Below, piece after piece: positions 25,207 to 34,293 of a DNA stretch of 64,000 bases; the stretch's first letter is position 1, and the number at the start of each line of letters is the position of its first letter. The stretch comes from CAIJMU01 sp035530275 (GTDB taxonomy: Bacteria > Spirochaetota > Spirochaetia > Treponematales > Rectinemataceae). The position numbers were made by a program, and so were the translations under genes. The notes below the pieces were generated by a model, which saw only the letters and a program-made list of their open reading frames with translations, was not told where the DNA came from and made no database searches. The DNA lies in NCBI GenBank assembly GCA_035530275.1, contig DATKVC010000004.1, forward strand, positions 39,291 to 103,290, written 5' to 3'.

Positions 25207-27053
25207 AAATTCTTTTCGTCCAATTGCCAGTCCAAGAACCCTCCTTCGAGGGCACGCGTTCCAATGTCCCCTTGGCCGCAGGCTACCTCGCCGCCTGGGC
25301 CGAAAAGTGCGGTCTCCTCTCCCGAGACGAATGGCGCATCCTGCCTCGCACCATCGTCGACTATGCCTCGGACAGGGCCCTCGTCGAGGCCATCGCCTCG
25401 GCCTTCGCCGACAAGGTTGCGGCCGGCGAATCCGGAGCGCCGGACCTCGTGGCCTTTTCGCTGTATCTCTGGAATCTCGAGAGAAGCGCCTGGCTGGCCA
25501 CGGAGCTCGAAAAGGTACTGCCCCGAGCGCGCTTGATCGCCGGAGGGCCGGAAGTCGTTCGCGGCATGCCCATCTTTTCGCGTTCGCCCTTTCATGCGCT
25601 GATAGAAGGCGAAGGCGAGCTGCCCTTCGCCCGCTTCCTCGACGATATACGACGAGGGAAGCCCCTCGAAAAAAGCTACCGTGCCGAGGGAGACCTCGAT
25701 CTGGTGGAGCTCCCCAACCCCTACCTCGAAGGCATCATTCCCTTCGAGGCGGACATCCCGGTCCATATCGAGACGATGCGCGGCTGCCCCGCCAATTGCG
25801 GCTACTGCTATTACGGCAAGAATTTCCACGGCGTCAGGCGGATGAAGCGCGAGGACGTCTACCGAGTCGTCGAGCGGGCTGGGAAGGAAGGCGTCTCGGA
25901 GCTTTACCTCATGGACCCCTCGTTCCAGGCGACGGAGGATCTTCCCGAGCGTTTGATCGCCCTCGCCAAAGCCAATTCGGCCGGCCTGTCCATCCATGCC
26001 GAGCTCAGGCTCGAGTCGATCAACGAGGAAGTGGGCCGCCTCTATGCCGCCGCCGGCCTCGCCTCGGCCGAGGTCGGACTCCAGACGACGAATGCCAAGG
26101 CCCTCGACGCCGTGGGCAGGCGCTGGGACCGCAAGAGTTTCGAGCGAGGCGCCGAGATCCTCGCCAAGAACCGCGTCACGGTGAAGACGGGCCTCATCCT
26201 CGGCCTCCCCTTCGACGGCTACGAGGATGTGATCGCGACCCTCGATTTCCTCGGCATGACCGGTCTCGGCCAGGACGCAGAACTGTATCCCTTGTCCCTC
26301 CTGCCCGGGACCCTCGTACGCGAAAAGGCCGACGATTGGGGCATGACGCGGATGGACAGGCCCCCCTATTGGGTGACGAGCACCGACTGGATCTCGCAGG
26401 ACGACATCTCGGACGCGATCGCCGCCTTCGAGGACGGCTTCGACGTCGAGTGGACGGCTCCGCCGGCGCCCCACTTCCGCGAGTTCGAAAACGGCTATCG
26501 GGCCTTCGTCGACGCGCGGAGGGAGGACAACCTCGACTGGATCCGCCTCAATCCGGCCAAGCTCGCCCACTCGGTCACCTTCCTCGTCGATGCCGACAAT
26601 CCCGAGGGCATGGCCCGACTCGCGCGCGTCGCCCGCGACCTCAAGCGGGACAATCCCTTCGCCTTGTACCAGATCGTGCTCCGCTCTGATTCTCGCGTTC
26701 CCGGGGAAAAGCTCGTTCTCCGTCTCGCCGACGCCTTCGCCTACCGCGATCATTACTATGAATTGTCACGATATTTCTCGCTCGACCCGCAGGCCGGCTA
26801 CCAGACCCGCATGTTCTTCGCGACGCGAAACCCGAGCCTCGCCTACCGCGCGATGGAGGAGGCCCAGGATCTCGAGACCTGCCTCGTCGTCGGCGGCAAG
26901 GGCGGCTTCAACGCCGATCGCCTGGCCGAGCAGCTCCCCTTCGTCATCTTCGACCGCGACGCCCTCCCCTTCGACCGCCTCTACGAACTCCTCATGATCT
27001 ACACCGACTTCCGCCACATGCTAGTGGAAGCACCAGAAGAATTGTGGACCTAG
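25203..27053 (+). CDS. B12-binding-domain radical SAM protein, function unknown
   Basis: A 616-residue protein. Residues 1-155 resemble a cobalamin-binding Rossmann domain ('ILFVQLPVQEPSFEGTRSNVPLAAGYLAAWAE', 'PDLVAFSLYLWNLERSAWLATELEKVLPRARLIAGGPEVVRG'). The radical SAM core follows with Cys195, Cys199 and Cys202 in RGCPANCGYCYYG. 'LGLPFDGYEDVIATLDFLGMTGL' and the conserved Arg/Glu stretches of class B-like enzymes are present. The usual DxHxxG cobalamin ligand motif is not visible, so B12 may not be bound. The last 200 residues are unusual in referring to no domain I know. It overlaps aat by ATGA. Reaction unknown. Confidence 0.85.
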   Translation: MKILFVQLPVQEPSFEGTRSNVPLAAGYLAAWAEKCGLLSRDEWRILPRTIVDYASDRALVEAIASAFADKVAAGESGAPDLVAFSLYLWNLERSAWLATELEKVLPRARLIAGGPEVVRGMPIFSRSPFHALIEGEGELPFARFLDDIRRGKPLEKSYRAEGDLDLVELPNPYLEGIIPFEADIPVHIETMRGCPANCGYCYYGKNFHGVRRMKREDVYRVVERAGKEGVSELYLMDPSFQATEDLPERLIALAKANSAGLSIHAELRLESINEEVGRLYAAAGLASAEVGLQTTNAKALDAVGRRWDRKSFERGAEILAKNRVTVKTGLILGLPFDGYEDVIATLDFLGMTGLGQDAELYPLSLLPGTLVREKADDWGMTRMDRPPYWVTSTDWISQDDISDAIAAFEDGFDVEWTAPPAPHFREFENGYRAFVDARREDNLDWIRLNPAKLAHSVTFLVDADNPEGMARLARVARDLKRDNPFALYQIVLRSDSRVPGEKLVLRLADAFAYRDHYYELSRYFSLDPQAGYQTRMFFATRNPSLAYRAMEEAQDLETCLVVGGKGGFNADRLAEQLPFVIFDRDALPFDRLYELLMIYTDFRHMLVEAPEELWT

Positions 27054-27073
27054 GCGACAATTCTTCTGGTGCT
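27029..27073 (+). terminator. Hairpin around the radical SAM stop codon, probable terminator or processing site
   Basis: A perfect 17-bp inverted repeat pairs 27029-27045 with 27057-27073, leaving an 11-base loop that contains the TAG stop codon (27051-27053). There is no U-tract after the helix, so it may act as a factor-dependent terminator or as an mRNA-stabilising structure. Confidence 0.55.
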
Positions 27074-27277
27074 ATGGCGAACGCAGCGAGCGTTGCCCGG
27101 GAAATGATGCGGTGCGTCGAAGGCGGAATGTACTAGCCTGGCTTCCTTGAAGGCCAGCCGGCGCCGGACTATCATGGAATCGGATCGCGACGATTATATG
27201 CCGTACCCGCGAGGGGTGAATTGCGGATAGCCTGCGGTCTCGCTCAATAAACGCCGGTCTTTTCAAAGCGGAGGGTC

Positions 27278-28669
27278 ATGAAACAGCCGGGCGCCCGCAG
27301 AATTCTCCTCGTCGAAGACCAGCTTCTCTTGGCCTCCGTGATCGAGGGGCAGTTGAAGAACTTCGGTTACGGCGTCTACCACGCTCCGAGCGGCGAGATG
27401 GCCTTGGACATCCTTCGGGAAATGAACCGCAGCTTCGACCTCATCGTGATGGACGTCGAGCTCGGTCGCGGCAAGGACGGGATCGAAACGGCTGCCGAAA
27501 TTCTCCGTGATCGCAACGTCCCCATCATTTTTAGCACCTCGCACACCGACCAGGAAACGATCGAGAGGATGGAGCGAACCTCTCCCTACGGTTACGTTCT
27601 CAAGAAATCGGGCATCTTCGTACTCGAGGCTTCGATCAAGATGGCGCTCAGACTATTCGAGGCACATGCCCGACTCCAGGTCCAGGCGGAGACGGCTGAG
27701 GATTTTTACTACAACGCCCCCTGCGGCTACCACTCGCTCGACCGCAATGGCAGCATTCTCTTGATCAACGATACCGAACTCCAATGGCTCGGCTACGCAC
27801 GAGATGAACTTGTCGGCAAGGCGAAATTCGTCGATCTCGTGGCGCCCGCTTGGGTCGAGGCCTTTCGCGAGACCTTTCCCGAGGGGGAAGAGCCGAAGGC
27901 GATCGCGAATCTGGACTTGCGACTCTGCCGAAAAGACGGTACGACCTTTCCGGTGCTCGTATCGCGAAATTGGATTCGCGACGAGCGAGGCGAAATCGTG
28001 ATGAGTCGCTCGACCCTCATCGACAATTCCCTGCAGAAGGAGGCCGAGGCCCGCGTCGAAAGCCTGCTCAAGGAGAAGGATCTCATCCTCCGCGAGGTCC
28101 ATCACAGGGTCAAGAACAACATGAATTCGATCACGAGCCTGCTCGGGATCAAGGCCGAAGGCTGCGAGGATTCTTGCACGAAGGCCGTCATTACCGAGGC
28201 GATTTCCCAGGTCGAGAGCATGGGCTTCATGTACGATCGCCTGTACAGGTCGGGTTTGAAGGGAGAGGTGGAACTCGCCGACTATCTGCCCGGACTGGTC
28301 GGCGAAATGCTCAGGATATTCGGCCGCGGCGATTCGATCCGGATAGGCATGACCATAGCCAAGGTCAGGCTCGACGCGGGGCGCCTATCCTCACTCGGGA
28401 TCATCATCAACGAATTGATAACGAATTCCGTGAAATACGCCTTCGATGGAACGGCCGATCCTTCGATTTCCGTCAAGCTCGATGTCGTCGCGGGAAGGCT
28501 GGCGCTCACTTACGAGGACAACGGCAGGGGCCTGCCCCCATCCTTCGCCATCGCCGAAAGCGGGGGCTTCGGAATGACGCTCATGGAAGGCCTCGCCCGG
28601 CAACTCGGAGGGGAGATCCGCGCCGAAAGGGCGTCGGGGGCCCGCTTCGTCCTCGAGTTTCACCTCTGA
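27278..28669 (+). CDS. Hybrid response regulator-PAS-histidine kinase (HisKA_2 type)
   Basis: A 463-residue soluble signalling protein. An N-terminal receiver domain (about 1-125) has the acidic pair near VEDQ, the phospho-acceptor Asp59 in LIVMDVELG and the Lys in YVLKKSG. A PAS domain follows (about 138-255: 'AEDFYYNAPCGYHSLDRNGSILLINDTELQWLGYARDELVGK'). The kinase part has the HisKA_2 phosphorylation box EVHHRVKNNMNSITSLL (His275/276) and an ATPase domain with 'NELITNSVKYAF' (N box), 'EDNGRGLPPSF' and 'GGFGMTLMEGLARQLGGEI'. GGAGGGTC precedes the ATG. There is no membrane segment. The receiver-first order is like cytosolic kinases receiving a phosphate from another kinase. No partner gene is adjacent. 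Confidence 0.9.
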   Translation: MKQPGARRILLVEDQLLLASVIEGQLKNFGYGVYHAPSGEMALDILREMNRSFDLIVMDVELGRGKDGIETAAEILRDRNVPIIFSTSHTDQETIERMERTSPYGYVLKKSGIFVLEASIKMALRLFEAHARLQVQAETAEDFYYNAPCGYHSLDRNGSILLINDTELQWLGYARDELVGKAKFVDLVAPAWVEAFRETFPEGEEPKAIANLDLRLCRKDGTTFPVLVSRNWIRDERGEIVMSRSTLIDNSLQKEAEARVESLLKEKDLILREVHHRVKNNMNSITSLLGIKAEGCEDSCTKAVITEAISQVESMGFMYDRLYRSGLKGEVELADYLPGLVGEMLRIFGRGDSIRIGMTIAKVRLDAGRLSSLGIIINELITNSVKYAFDGTADPSISVKLDVVAGRLALTYEDNGRGLPPSFAIAESGGFGMTLMEGLARQLGGEIRAERASGARFVLEFHL

Positions 28670-28675
28670 GCAACA

Positions 28676-29659
28676 TTAATAGGCATTCCGCAGATCGACC
28701 TCGTTCGCGGCCCCGCGTCCGGCCATCCAGTCGGCGAGATTCCGGCAGCTCGCCTCGATGGCCGCCTTCGAAGCCTGATGGGTCGAGCCGCCGATATGAG
28801 GAGAAAGAATTACATTCGGCAGTTCGTGGATGGGGAATCGGGAGGGAGGGCCGCTCGTCGCGCCGGCTTCCGGATAGAGGTACCAGACATCGATTCCCGC
28901 TCCCGCGATACGGCGGTCGCGCAGGGCGAGCCAGAGGGCTTCCTCGTCCACTGTGGCGCCGCGGCCGACGTTGACGAAGAATGCGCCCTGCATGGCCTCG
29001 AAAATTCCGGCGCCGATGAGTCCATTCGTCGTTGCCGTTAGCGGAAGCGCAGCCACGACGATATCGCGGCCGCTGACCGCTGCGGCCAAATCGCCTTCGA
29101 TGAGATCGAAGCCGGGGGGCGGCGGAAGATCGGAGCGTCGGCGCCAGCCGGTAATTTCACAGCGAAAGGGTTTAAGGAGGGCGGCGAGGGCGGTACCTAT
29201 GGCGCCGGTTCCGAGAATGGTCACTCGCCGGTCGAAAATGCTGTCCCACTCGTCTTCGGCGCCCTTGCCCACCCAGAATCCGTGCCACCGCCCCGCGCGG
29301 AGGTCGTTATGATACTCGATAGTTCGGCCAAACCAGGCGAGGATCATCGCGAGGGCGTTTTGAGCCACCGATTCGGCGTTTGCGTGAACATTGAAGACCC
29401 TGACGCCGCGCGCCGCGAGTACCTCGACGGGGATTGCGTTGAGACCGGCGATCGGAAGAAACAAGGCCTTGAGGGAGGAGGCTCGTTCGACCAACTCCCT
29501 GGTGAGTCGCGACGCGATCAAGGCCTCGATTGAACCGAAGGCCTTCAGCACTTCCGATTCTCCCACGAATAATTCCGCCTCCGGGAAAAGTCGAGCGAGC
29601 TTTTCGATCTCCCCTGCCCAAATCGACGAAGTGGCTGGTACTATTGCTCCGATTTTCAC
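28676..29659 (-). CDS. D-isomer-specific 2-hydroxyacid dehydrogenase
   Basis: A 327-residue NAD(P)-dependent oxidoreductase. I start it at the GTG at 29659, which has GGAGG seven bases upstream; the frame is open to 29713. The catalytic lobe surrounds a Rossmann fold with GTGAIGTALA, and the active-site residues of the family are in place: Arg in 'NVGRGATVDEEAL', Glu in the following stretch (GIDVWYLYPE) and His in 'LSPHIGGSTHQA'. 'VHANAESVAQNALAMILAWFGR' is the conserved helix before the coenzyme domain. It reduces a 2-keto acid to a D-2-hydroxy acid or the reverse; the substrate is unknown. It converges on the kinase gene with only six bases between. Confidence 0.88.
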   Translation of the reverse strand: MKIGAIVPATSSIWAGEIEKLARLFPEAELFVGESEVLKAFGSIEALIASRLTRELVERASSLKALFLPIAGLNAIPVEVLAARGVRVFNVHANAESVAQNALAMILAWFGRTIEYHNDLRAGRWHGFWVGKGAEDEWDSIFDRRVTILGTGAIGTALAALLKPFRCEITGWRRRSDLPPPPGFDLIEGDLAAAVSGRDIVVAALPLTATTNGLIGAGIFEAMQGAFFVNVGRGATVDEEALWLALRDRRIAGAGIDVWYLYPEAGATSGPPSRFPIHELPNVILSPHIGGSTHQASKAAIEASCRNLADWMAGRGAANEVDLRNAY

Positions 29660-29833
29660 CTGTCGCCTCCATTCTCTATAGTTTTTTAGTAGTGCCTCGT
29701 CACCGGGTCCCAAAGATGGCTGAAGACAGGCGGATAAGCGGATTATACAATGAATCGGCGTGAAGAATGACCCGAAAATCTGTAGAAGACGTCGGGCCTC
29801 GTAAGATGCCCAGAGCGAGCCAAGGAGCCATTG

Positions 29834-32800
29834 ATGAACATGGGAAAAGCGGCACGACGCGCGATATCGCTTGCGAGCGCGATCGCCATTGCCTTGACCT
29901 TCTTCCTGTCGAGCTGTTCGAGCGCCCCGAAACCGGCGCCCGAGCCCGTCGTCGCGCCGACGCCCGAACCTGCCCCAGACCTGGCCGAGATGATCGGTTC
30001 GAAGGATACGTCAGCCCTCCGCAAATTCTTCTCGAACCGGGCTGCCCTCGATACGGCCGACTCGAACGGCAACTATCCCTTGCATAACGCCGTGGAGCAG
30101 GATGCGCCCGACATCGTGGAGCTCATCCTCGTGCTTGGATCCAAGGTCGATCCCCTCGACAAGCAGGGCCGGACGCCGCTCCGACTCGCCGTCGACGAGG
30201 GAAAGACGCGTGACGCCAAGGTCCTCGCACAAAGGGGCGCCGATCTCTTCGCCAAGGACGCGGGGGGGACGACGGTGGCTGAGGCTGCCATTGCGAAGGG
30301 CGGAGACATGCTTCTCGCCGTTTTCGGCGGAGCCAACTTGAACGCCAAGGGCCCCGACGGCAAGACGCCCCTGATGATCGCGGCGGACAAGCTCTCGGAG
30401 AAGGCCGTGAGCGATCTTCTCGCCGCGGGTGCCGATCCGATGGCCAAAGACAATTCGGGAAGGGGGGCCCTCGATTTCGCCCTTCTCCACCCCGACAGGA
30501 TCGAGGCGGGCCGCATTGCCGAAACCTTGGTGCTGCGCGGAGCCAATCCCACCATCGGAAACTGGTCATGGTTCGCCCAGGCCATACGGGCGGCCGATTT
30601 CACCTCCATACGCTTCGAAGACGGGAAGACGCCCCTGCACATGGCGGTCGACATGAAGGCGAGCGGAATCGTCCAATTCCTCCTCGCACGAGGCGCCAAT
30701 CCGAATGCCCGGAACGGTTCTGGTTCCACACCCCTCCATGAGGCTATCCGCGCGGGCTGGATAGACGGAGCGGCCCTCCTCCTCGCGGGAAAGGCTGATC
30801 CGAACGCTCGCGACGGCTTCGACAACACTCCTTTGCATATAGCCCTGCCGCCGGGAAGCCGGGAAGCCGGGGTTTCCCTCCTCCTGTCAAAGGGCGCCGA
30901 TCCGACGCACAAGGACCGCAACGGCAATACGCCCCTTCATGTGGCGATTCAGGTTGGGTATTCTGCCAAGATCATCGGCCAGCTCCTCGCCGCGGGGGCG
31001 CCTGTCAATGTGGCTAATTCCGAAGGAGACACCCCTCTCGTCCTCGCAGTACGGCTTCAGCGCCTCGAGATGCTGCCCGTCCTCCTCCAGGCCGGAGCCA
31101 ATATTTTCGCCGCCAATCTTCATGGAGATAGCGCAATTTCCTTAGCCATCGGCCTCGCCTCGGCCGATAGCCAGTCCGCCGCGCCGGCAACCGACACGAC
31201 AGCCCCGAGCCCGGCAGCCGCCCCTGCCTCTGGGTCGCAAGCCGCGTCGGGGGCCACGAGCGCTACCGCCTCGTCGCCTCAGACAACGAACACCCAAGCC
31301 GCTGCCCCTGCCTCGGCAACGCCGGCGTCACCGGGCATGGCGGTACTCTCCGCCCTTCTCACGCCGACGAACGTGATCGCGCGCGATAGCCAAGGCAATA
31401 CTCCTCTCGCCATCGCCGTCATGCTCAAGGCCACGCCGCCCGTCATAGATCTCATCGTCGCAAAGGGCGGCGATATCAACGCCAGGGACAACGCGGGCGA
31501 TACTCCCCTCCATCTGGCGGTGCGAGGCGGACTCCGAAGCCAGGGCGAAGAACTTCTCGCCGCGAAGGCCGACATTTTCGCTTCGAACGGGAAGGGCGAA
31601 ACGCCCGTTTCCCTGGGCCTGACTGCTCCGGGCGGTCCCCTCGAATGGCTCTTCAATTCCGCCGTCATCGCCGCTCGCGACCGAAACGGAGACACCATTC
31701 TCCACCACGCAGCTCGGCGAAACCTGTACTCGGCTCTCGCCTTTCTCGGGGAAAAGGGCGTCAAGATGGACGCACGCAACGCGGACGGCAAGACTGCCCT
31801 CGCAGTGGCCGTCGAATCCGATGCCTGGGAATCCGTCAAGGCCCTCCTCTCGATGGGGGCATCCACCTCAATCCGCGATTCCATGGGCGACACCAGCCTC
31901 CACGCCGCCATGCTCTGGGGAGCGAAGAAGTCCCTGCCCCTCCTCCTCGATGCGGGGGCGGATACGACAGCCCGCAATTTCTCGGGAGAGACGCCCCTCC
32001 ATTACGCCGTAAAGAAGCGCGACCTCGACGGGGTCATCGCCCTCCTTTCGCGCAAGGCTCCGCTGGAAGCCCGCGACAATCGCGGCGACACGCCGCTCGC
32101 CGTCGCAGCGCGCTCGGGCCGCGCCGATGTCGAGGCGAAACTCGTGGCTGCCGGCGCCGAGGTCGACGCACGCAATATGGATGGAAAAACGCCACTACTC
32201 CTCGCCGTCGAGGCCAACGACGCCGATATGGCGAAGGCCCTCGTCGCCGCCGGCGCGGACATCCTCGCCGTCTCGTCGACGGGTGTAGCGCCCGTGACCG
32301 CGGCGGCGGCCAAAAGTCTCCCCCTCCTCGATGTCCTGCTCGCGCCGATCTCCATCAACCGCAGGGACAGCTCGGGCAAAAACGCGCTTCGCGTCCTCGT
32401 CGACGCCGGGGCGAGCGTCGAGGCCATCGAACTCGCGATCGCCAAGGGCGCGGCCCTCGACGCCCGCGACCTGCGCTCGACCACTCCCCTGCACGCGGCT
32501 CTCAAAGCCGGCGAACTTCCGGCTGTCACCCTCCTCGCGAGTGCGGGGGCCGATCTCTACGCCAAAGACGCCGACGGGGAGACGCCGGCATCGGTCGCTA
32601 TCGCCAAGGGAACTGACAGCCTCCAAGCCCTCCTGGCGATGCCCAAGTCCTCGGCCCTGGCCTCGCTCGTAACGAGCCAAGCGAGGATCAAGTCGACCGA
32701 CCCGCTCGGCAACGGCCTTCTCTCCTATGCGGCCATGGCGGGAAACGGGCAGGCGGCCGATACACTCCTCGCGATGGGAGCGGACAAGACCGTCACGAAC

Positions 32801-32872
32801 ATATTCGGGGAATCACCGAGCGATGTGGCGCAAAAGCGCGGCAATGCAGACTTGGCGGCCAAGTTGAAATAG
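29834..32872 (+). CDS. Giant ankyrin-repeat lipoprotein
   Basis: A 1012-residue protein made almost wholly of ankyrin repeats. The ATG at 29834 has AGGAG six bases upstream (a TTG directly before it is an alternative). A lipoprotein signal is clear: basic KAARRA, a hydrophobic core and the lipobox FLSSC, followed by a Pro/Ala-rich tether (SSAPKPAPEPVVAPTPEP). At least 25 repeats of about 33 residues follow, recognisable by 'GxTPLHxAV...LLxxGADxxA+D'. A low-complexity Ala/Ser/Thr-rich spacer (about 450-515) divides them into two blocks. With no Asp at the +2 position after Cys (Ser instead) the protein may go to the outer membrane. It would form a long curved binding scaffold in the periplasm or on the surface; ligand unknown. 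Confidence 0.92.
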   Translation: MNMGKAARRAISLASAIAIALTFFLSSCSSAPKPAPEPVVAPTPEPAPDLAEMIGSKDTSALRKFFSNRAALDTADSNGNYPLHNAVEQDAPDIVELILVLGSKVDPLDKQGRTPLRLAVDEGKTRDAKVLAQRGADLFAKDAGGTTVAEAAIAKGGDMLLAVFGGANLNAKGPDGKTPLMIAADKLSEKAVSDLLAAGADPMAKDNSGRGALDFALLHPDRIEAGRIAETLVLRGANPTIGNWSWFAQAIRAADFTSIRFEDGKTPLHMAVDMKASGIVQFLLARGANPNARNGSGSTPLHEAIRAGWIDGAALLLAGKADPNARDGFDNTPLHIALPPGSREAGVSLLLSKGADPTHKDRNGNTPLHVAIQVGYSAKIIGQLLAAGAPVNVANSEGDTPLVLAVRLQRLEMLPVLLQAGANIFAANLHGDSAISLAIGLASADSQSAAPATDTTAPSPAAAPASGSQAASGATSATASSPQTTNTQAAAPASATPASPGMAVLSALLTPTNVIARDSQGNTPLAIAVMLKATPPVIDLIVAKGGDINARDNAGDTPLHLAVRGGLRSQGEELLAAKADIFASNGKGETPVSLGLTAPGGPLEWLFNSAVIAARDRNGDTILHHAARRNLYSALAFLGEKGVKMDARNADGKTALAVAVESDAWESVKALLSMGASTSIRDSMGDTSLHAAMLWGAKKSLPLLLDAGADTTARNFSGETPLHYAVKKRDLDGVIALLSRKAPLEARDNRGDTPLAVAARSGRADVEAKLVAAGAEVDARNMDGKTPLLLAVEANDADMAKALVAAGADILAVSSTGVAPVTAAAAKSLPLLDVLLAPISINRRDSSGKNALRVLVDAGASVEAIELAIAKGAALDARDLRSTTPLHAALKAGELPAVTLLASAGADLYAKDADGETPASVAIAKGTDSLQALLAMPKSSALASLVTSQARIKSTDPLGNGLLSYAAMAGNGQAADTLLAMGADKTVTNIFGESPSDVAQKRGNADLAAKLK

Positions 32873-32884
32873 GCAAGCCCCATT

Positions 32885-32905
32885 CCCCGCCCTCTCCGGG
32901 CGGGG
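32885..32905. terminator. GC-rich hairpin after the ankyrin gene
   Basis: CCCCGCCC-TCTCC-GGGCGGGG forms an eight-bp helix with a five-base loop, 13 bases after the ankyrin stop. The tract downstream is AT-rich but not a run of T. It lies between converging genes and may end transcription from both sides. Confidence 0.6.
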
Positions 32906-33095
32906 AGCATTTACATTTCTCTTGTAGGTCTAGCAGGCTCACGCAACCCTATCCAGCCTCGCGTGCAAATCGGACTATCGTCGCGCCCGTGCCTCCGCAT
33001 CCAGGCGGATAACTATCGGGGTTCGTGTCGATCGATCACGTTTGCATCGATGAGGCAGGGTTGGTCGGAAGACAGAAGTCCGCGTCTTGCGAGAC

Positions 33096-34091
33096 TCAGG
33101 TAATCGTGTGGTATTCGGATAGCTCGCGAAGGTCTTTCAGCTTCTGGATGGCCTTTTCCTGGATCTGTCGAACCCGCTCGCGGGTTATTCCGAGAAACTT
33201 GCCGGTTTCCTCGAGGGTGCGTGGGCCTTCTCCGTTGAGACCGTAGCGGAGCTGAATGATCGTGATTTCGCGCTGGGAGAGGTTCTTGAGGACGTTGCCC
33301 AGAGTGTCCTGCAGGGCGAGCGAAAAGACCTCCTCGAAGGGCTCCGCCACCGTCTCGTCCTTGATGAGATCGGAAAGATGGGTGACATTGTCGTCATCCA
33401 CCGTCGTGTCGAGGCTGGCGGTCTCCTGGGAGAGACGCATGATTTCCTTGACGCGCCTCGCATCCATGCCCAGCTTGTCGGCAAGTTCTTCAGGCATCGG
33501 ATCGCGGCCGAGTTCCTGCGTAAGTTGCTTTGCGACGAAATAGCATTTCTTGATGGTGTTGAGCATGTGGATGGGGATGCGGATAACGCGCCCCTTGTCC
33601 GCGAGGCTCTTGATGATCGCCTGCCGTATCCACCAGGTGCCATAGGTTGAAAAACGGCAGCCTCGGGTGTAGTCGAAGCGATCGACCGCCTCAATCAAGC
33701 CTATGTTGCCCTCGTCGATGAGGTCGAGGAGGGAAAGTCCGCGGTGTTGGTAGTTCTTCGCGATCGACACGACCAATCGCAGGTTGGACGAAATCATCCG
33801 GTTCTTGAAGGCGATCAATTCGGCCGCGAGTCGCTCTCGCTCCTTTTCGTCGCCGCCGGGGCCCTCGCCCCTATCGAATTCCTCCACCAGCCTGCGGGCA
33901 TGGACGATTCGCTCGCCGATCTTCAGTTCTTCGTCGGCCGTGAGAAGGGGATAGCGAGAAATCTGCTTAAGATAGAGGGCAAGGGGATCCGTTTCCTTGT
34001 TATGACGAACCTTTCTTTTTGAAGTCGGCACCTGAGCCTTGAACTTTTTCTTTCGCGACTGAGGCGGCTTGGGAATAGGGCTATCCGGCAT
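33096..34091 (-). CDS. RNA polymerase sigma-70-family factor (group 2, RpoS-like architecture)
   Basis: A 331-residue sigma factor starting at the ATG at 34091 (AGGTGG seven bases upstream). Region 1.2 is 'DPLALYLKQISRYPLLTADEELKIGERI'; region 2 is 'RLVVSIAKNYQHRGLSLLDLIDEGNIGLIEAVDRFDYTRGCRFSTYGTWWIRQAIIKSLADKGRVIRIPIHM'; region 3 follows; region 4 is 'LSQREITIIQLRYGLNGEGPRTLEETGKFLGITRERVRQIQEKAIQKLKDL'. There is no region 1.1 and no long non-conserved region, so it is an alternative rather than a housekeeping factor. The basic N-terminal tail (SRKKKFKAQVPTSKRKVRHNKE) is unusual. It lies directly downstream of an NlpD-like gene, the arrangement known for nlpD-rpoS in proteobacteria. Confidence 0.92.
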   Translation of the reverse strand: MPDSPIPKPPQSRKKKFKAQVPTSKRKVRHNKETDPLALYLKQISRYPLLTADEELKIGERIVHARRLVEEFDRGEGPGGDEKERERLAAELIAFKNRMISSNLRLVVSIAKNYQHRGLSLLDLIDEGNIGLIEAVDRFDYTRGCRFSTYGTWWIRQAIIKSLADKGRVIRIPIHMLNTIKKCYFVAKQLTQELGRDPMPEELADKLGMDARRVKEIMRLSQETASLDTTVDDDNVTHLSDLIKDETVAEPFEEVFSLALQDTLGNVLKNLSQREITIIQLRYGLNGEGPRTLEETGKFLGITRERVRQIQEKAIQKLKDLRELSEYHTIT

Positions 34092-34293
34092 CGCATACCA
34101 CCTTTTTGCGCTTGGCATAGGGAGCCGTTTCGCGACTCCGCTCGCCGGCCACTGGCCGCAGTTCTTCCCGAGGGAAGGGGCTGCCGCCGTGGCTGAAAAT
34201 ATTCACTGAATAGCACTGGCCTTTATGCAGTGTATCGCAGCGGGACAAGGATGCAAGCAGTTTTTTGTAACCGATTCCAGACATGGACTATCC

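Noticed and set aside
27074..27277. tRNA or small RNA gene between the radical SAM and kinase genes
   Set aside because: Short inverted repeats exist but no cloverleaf or conserved RNA pattern could be built.
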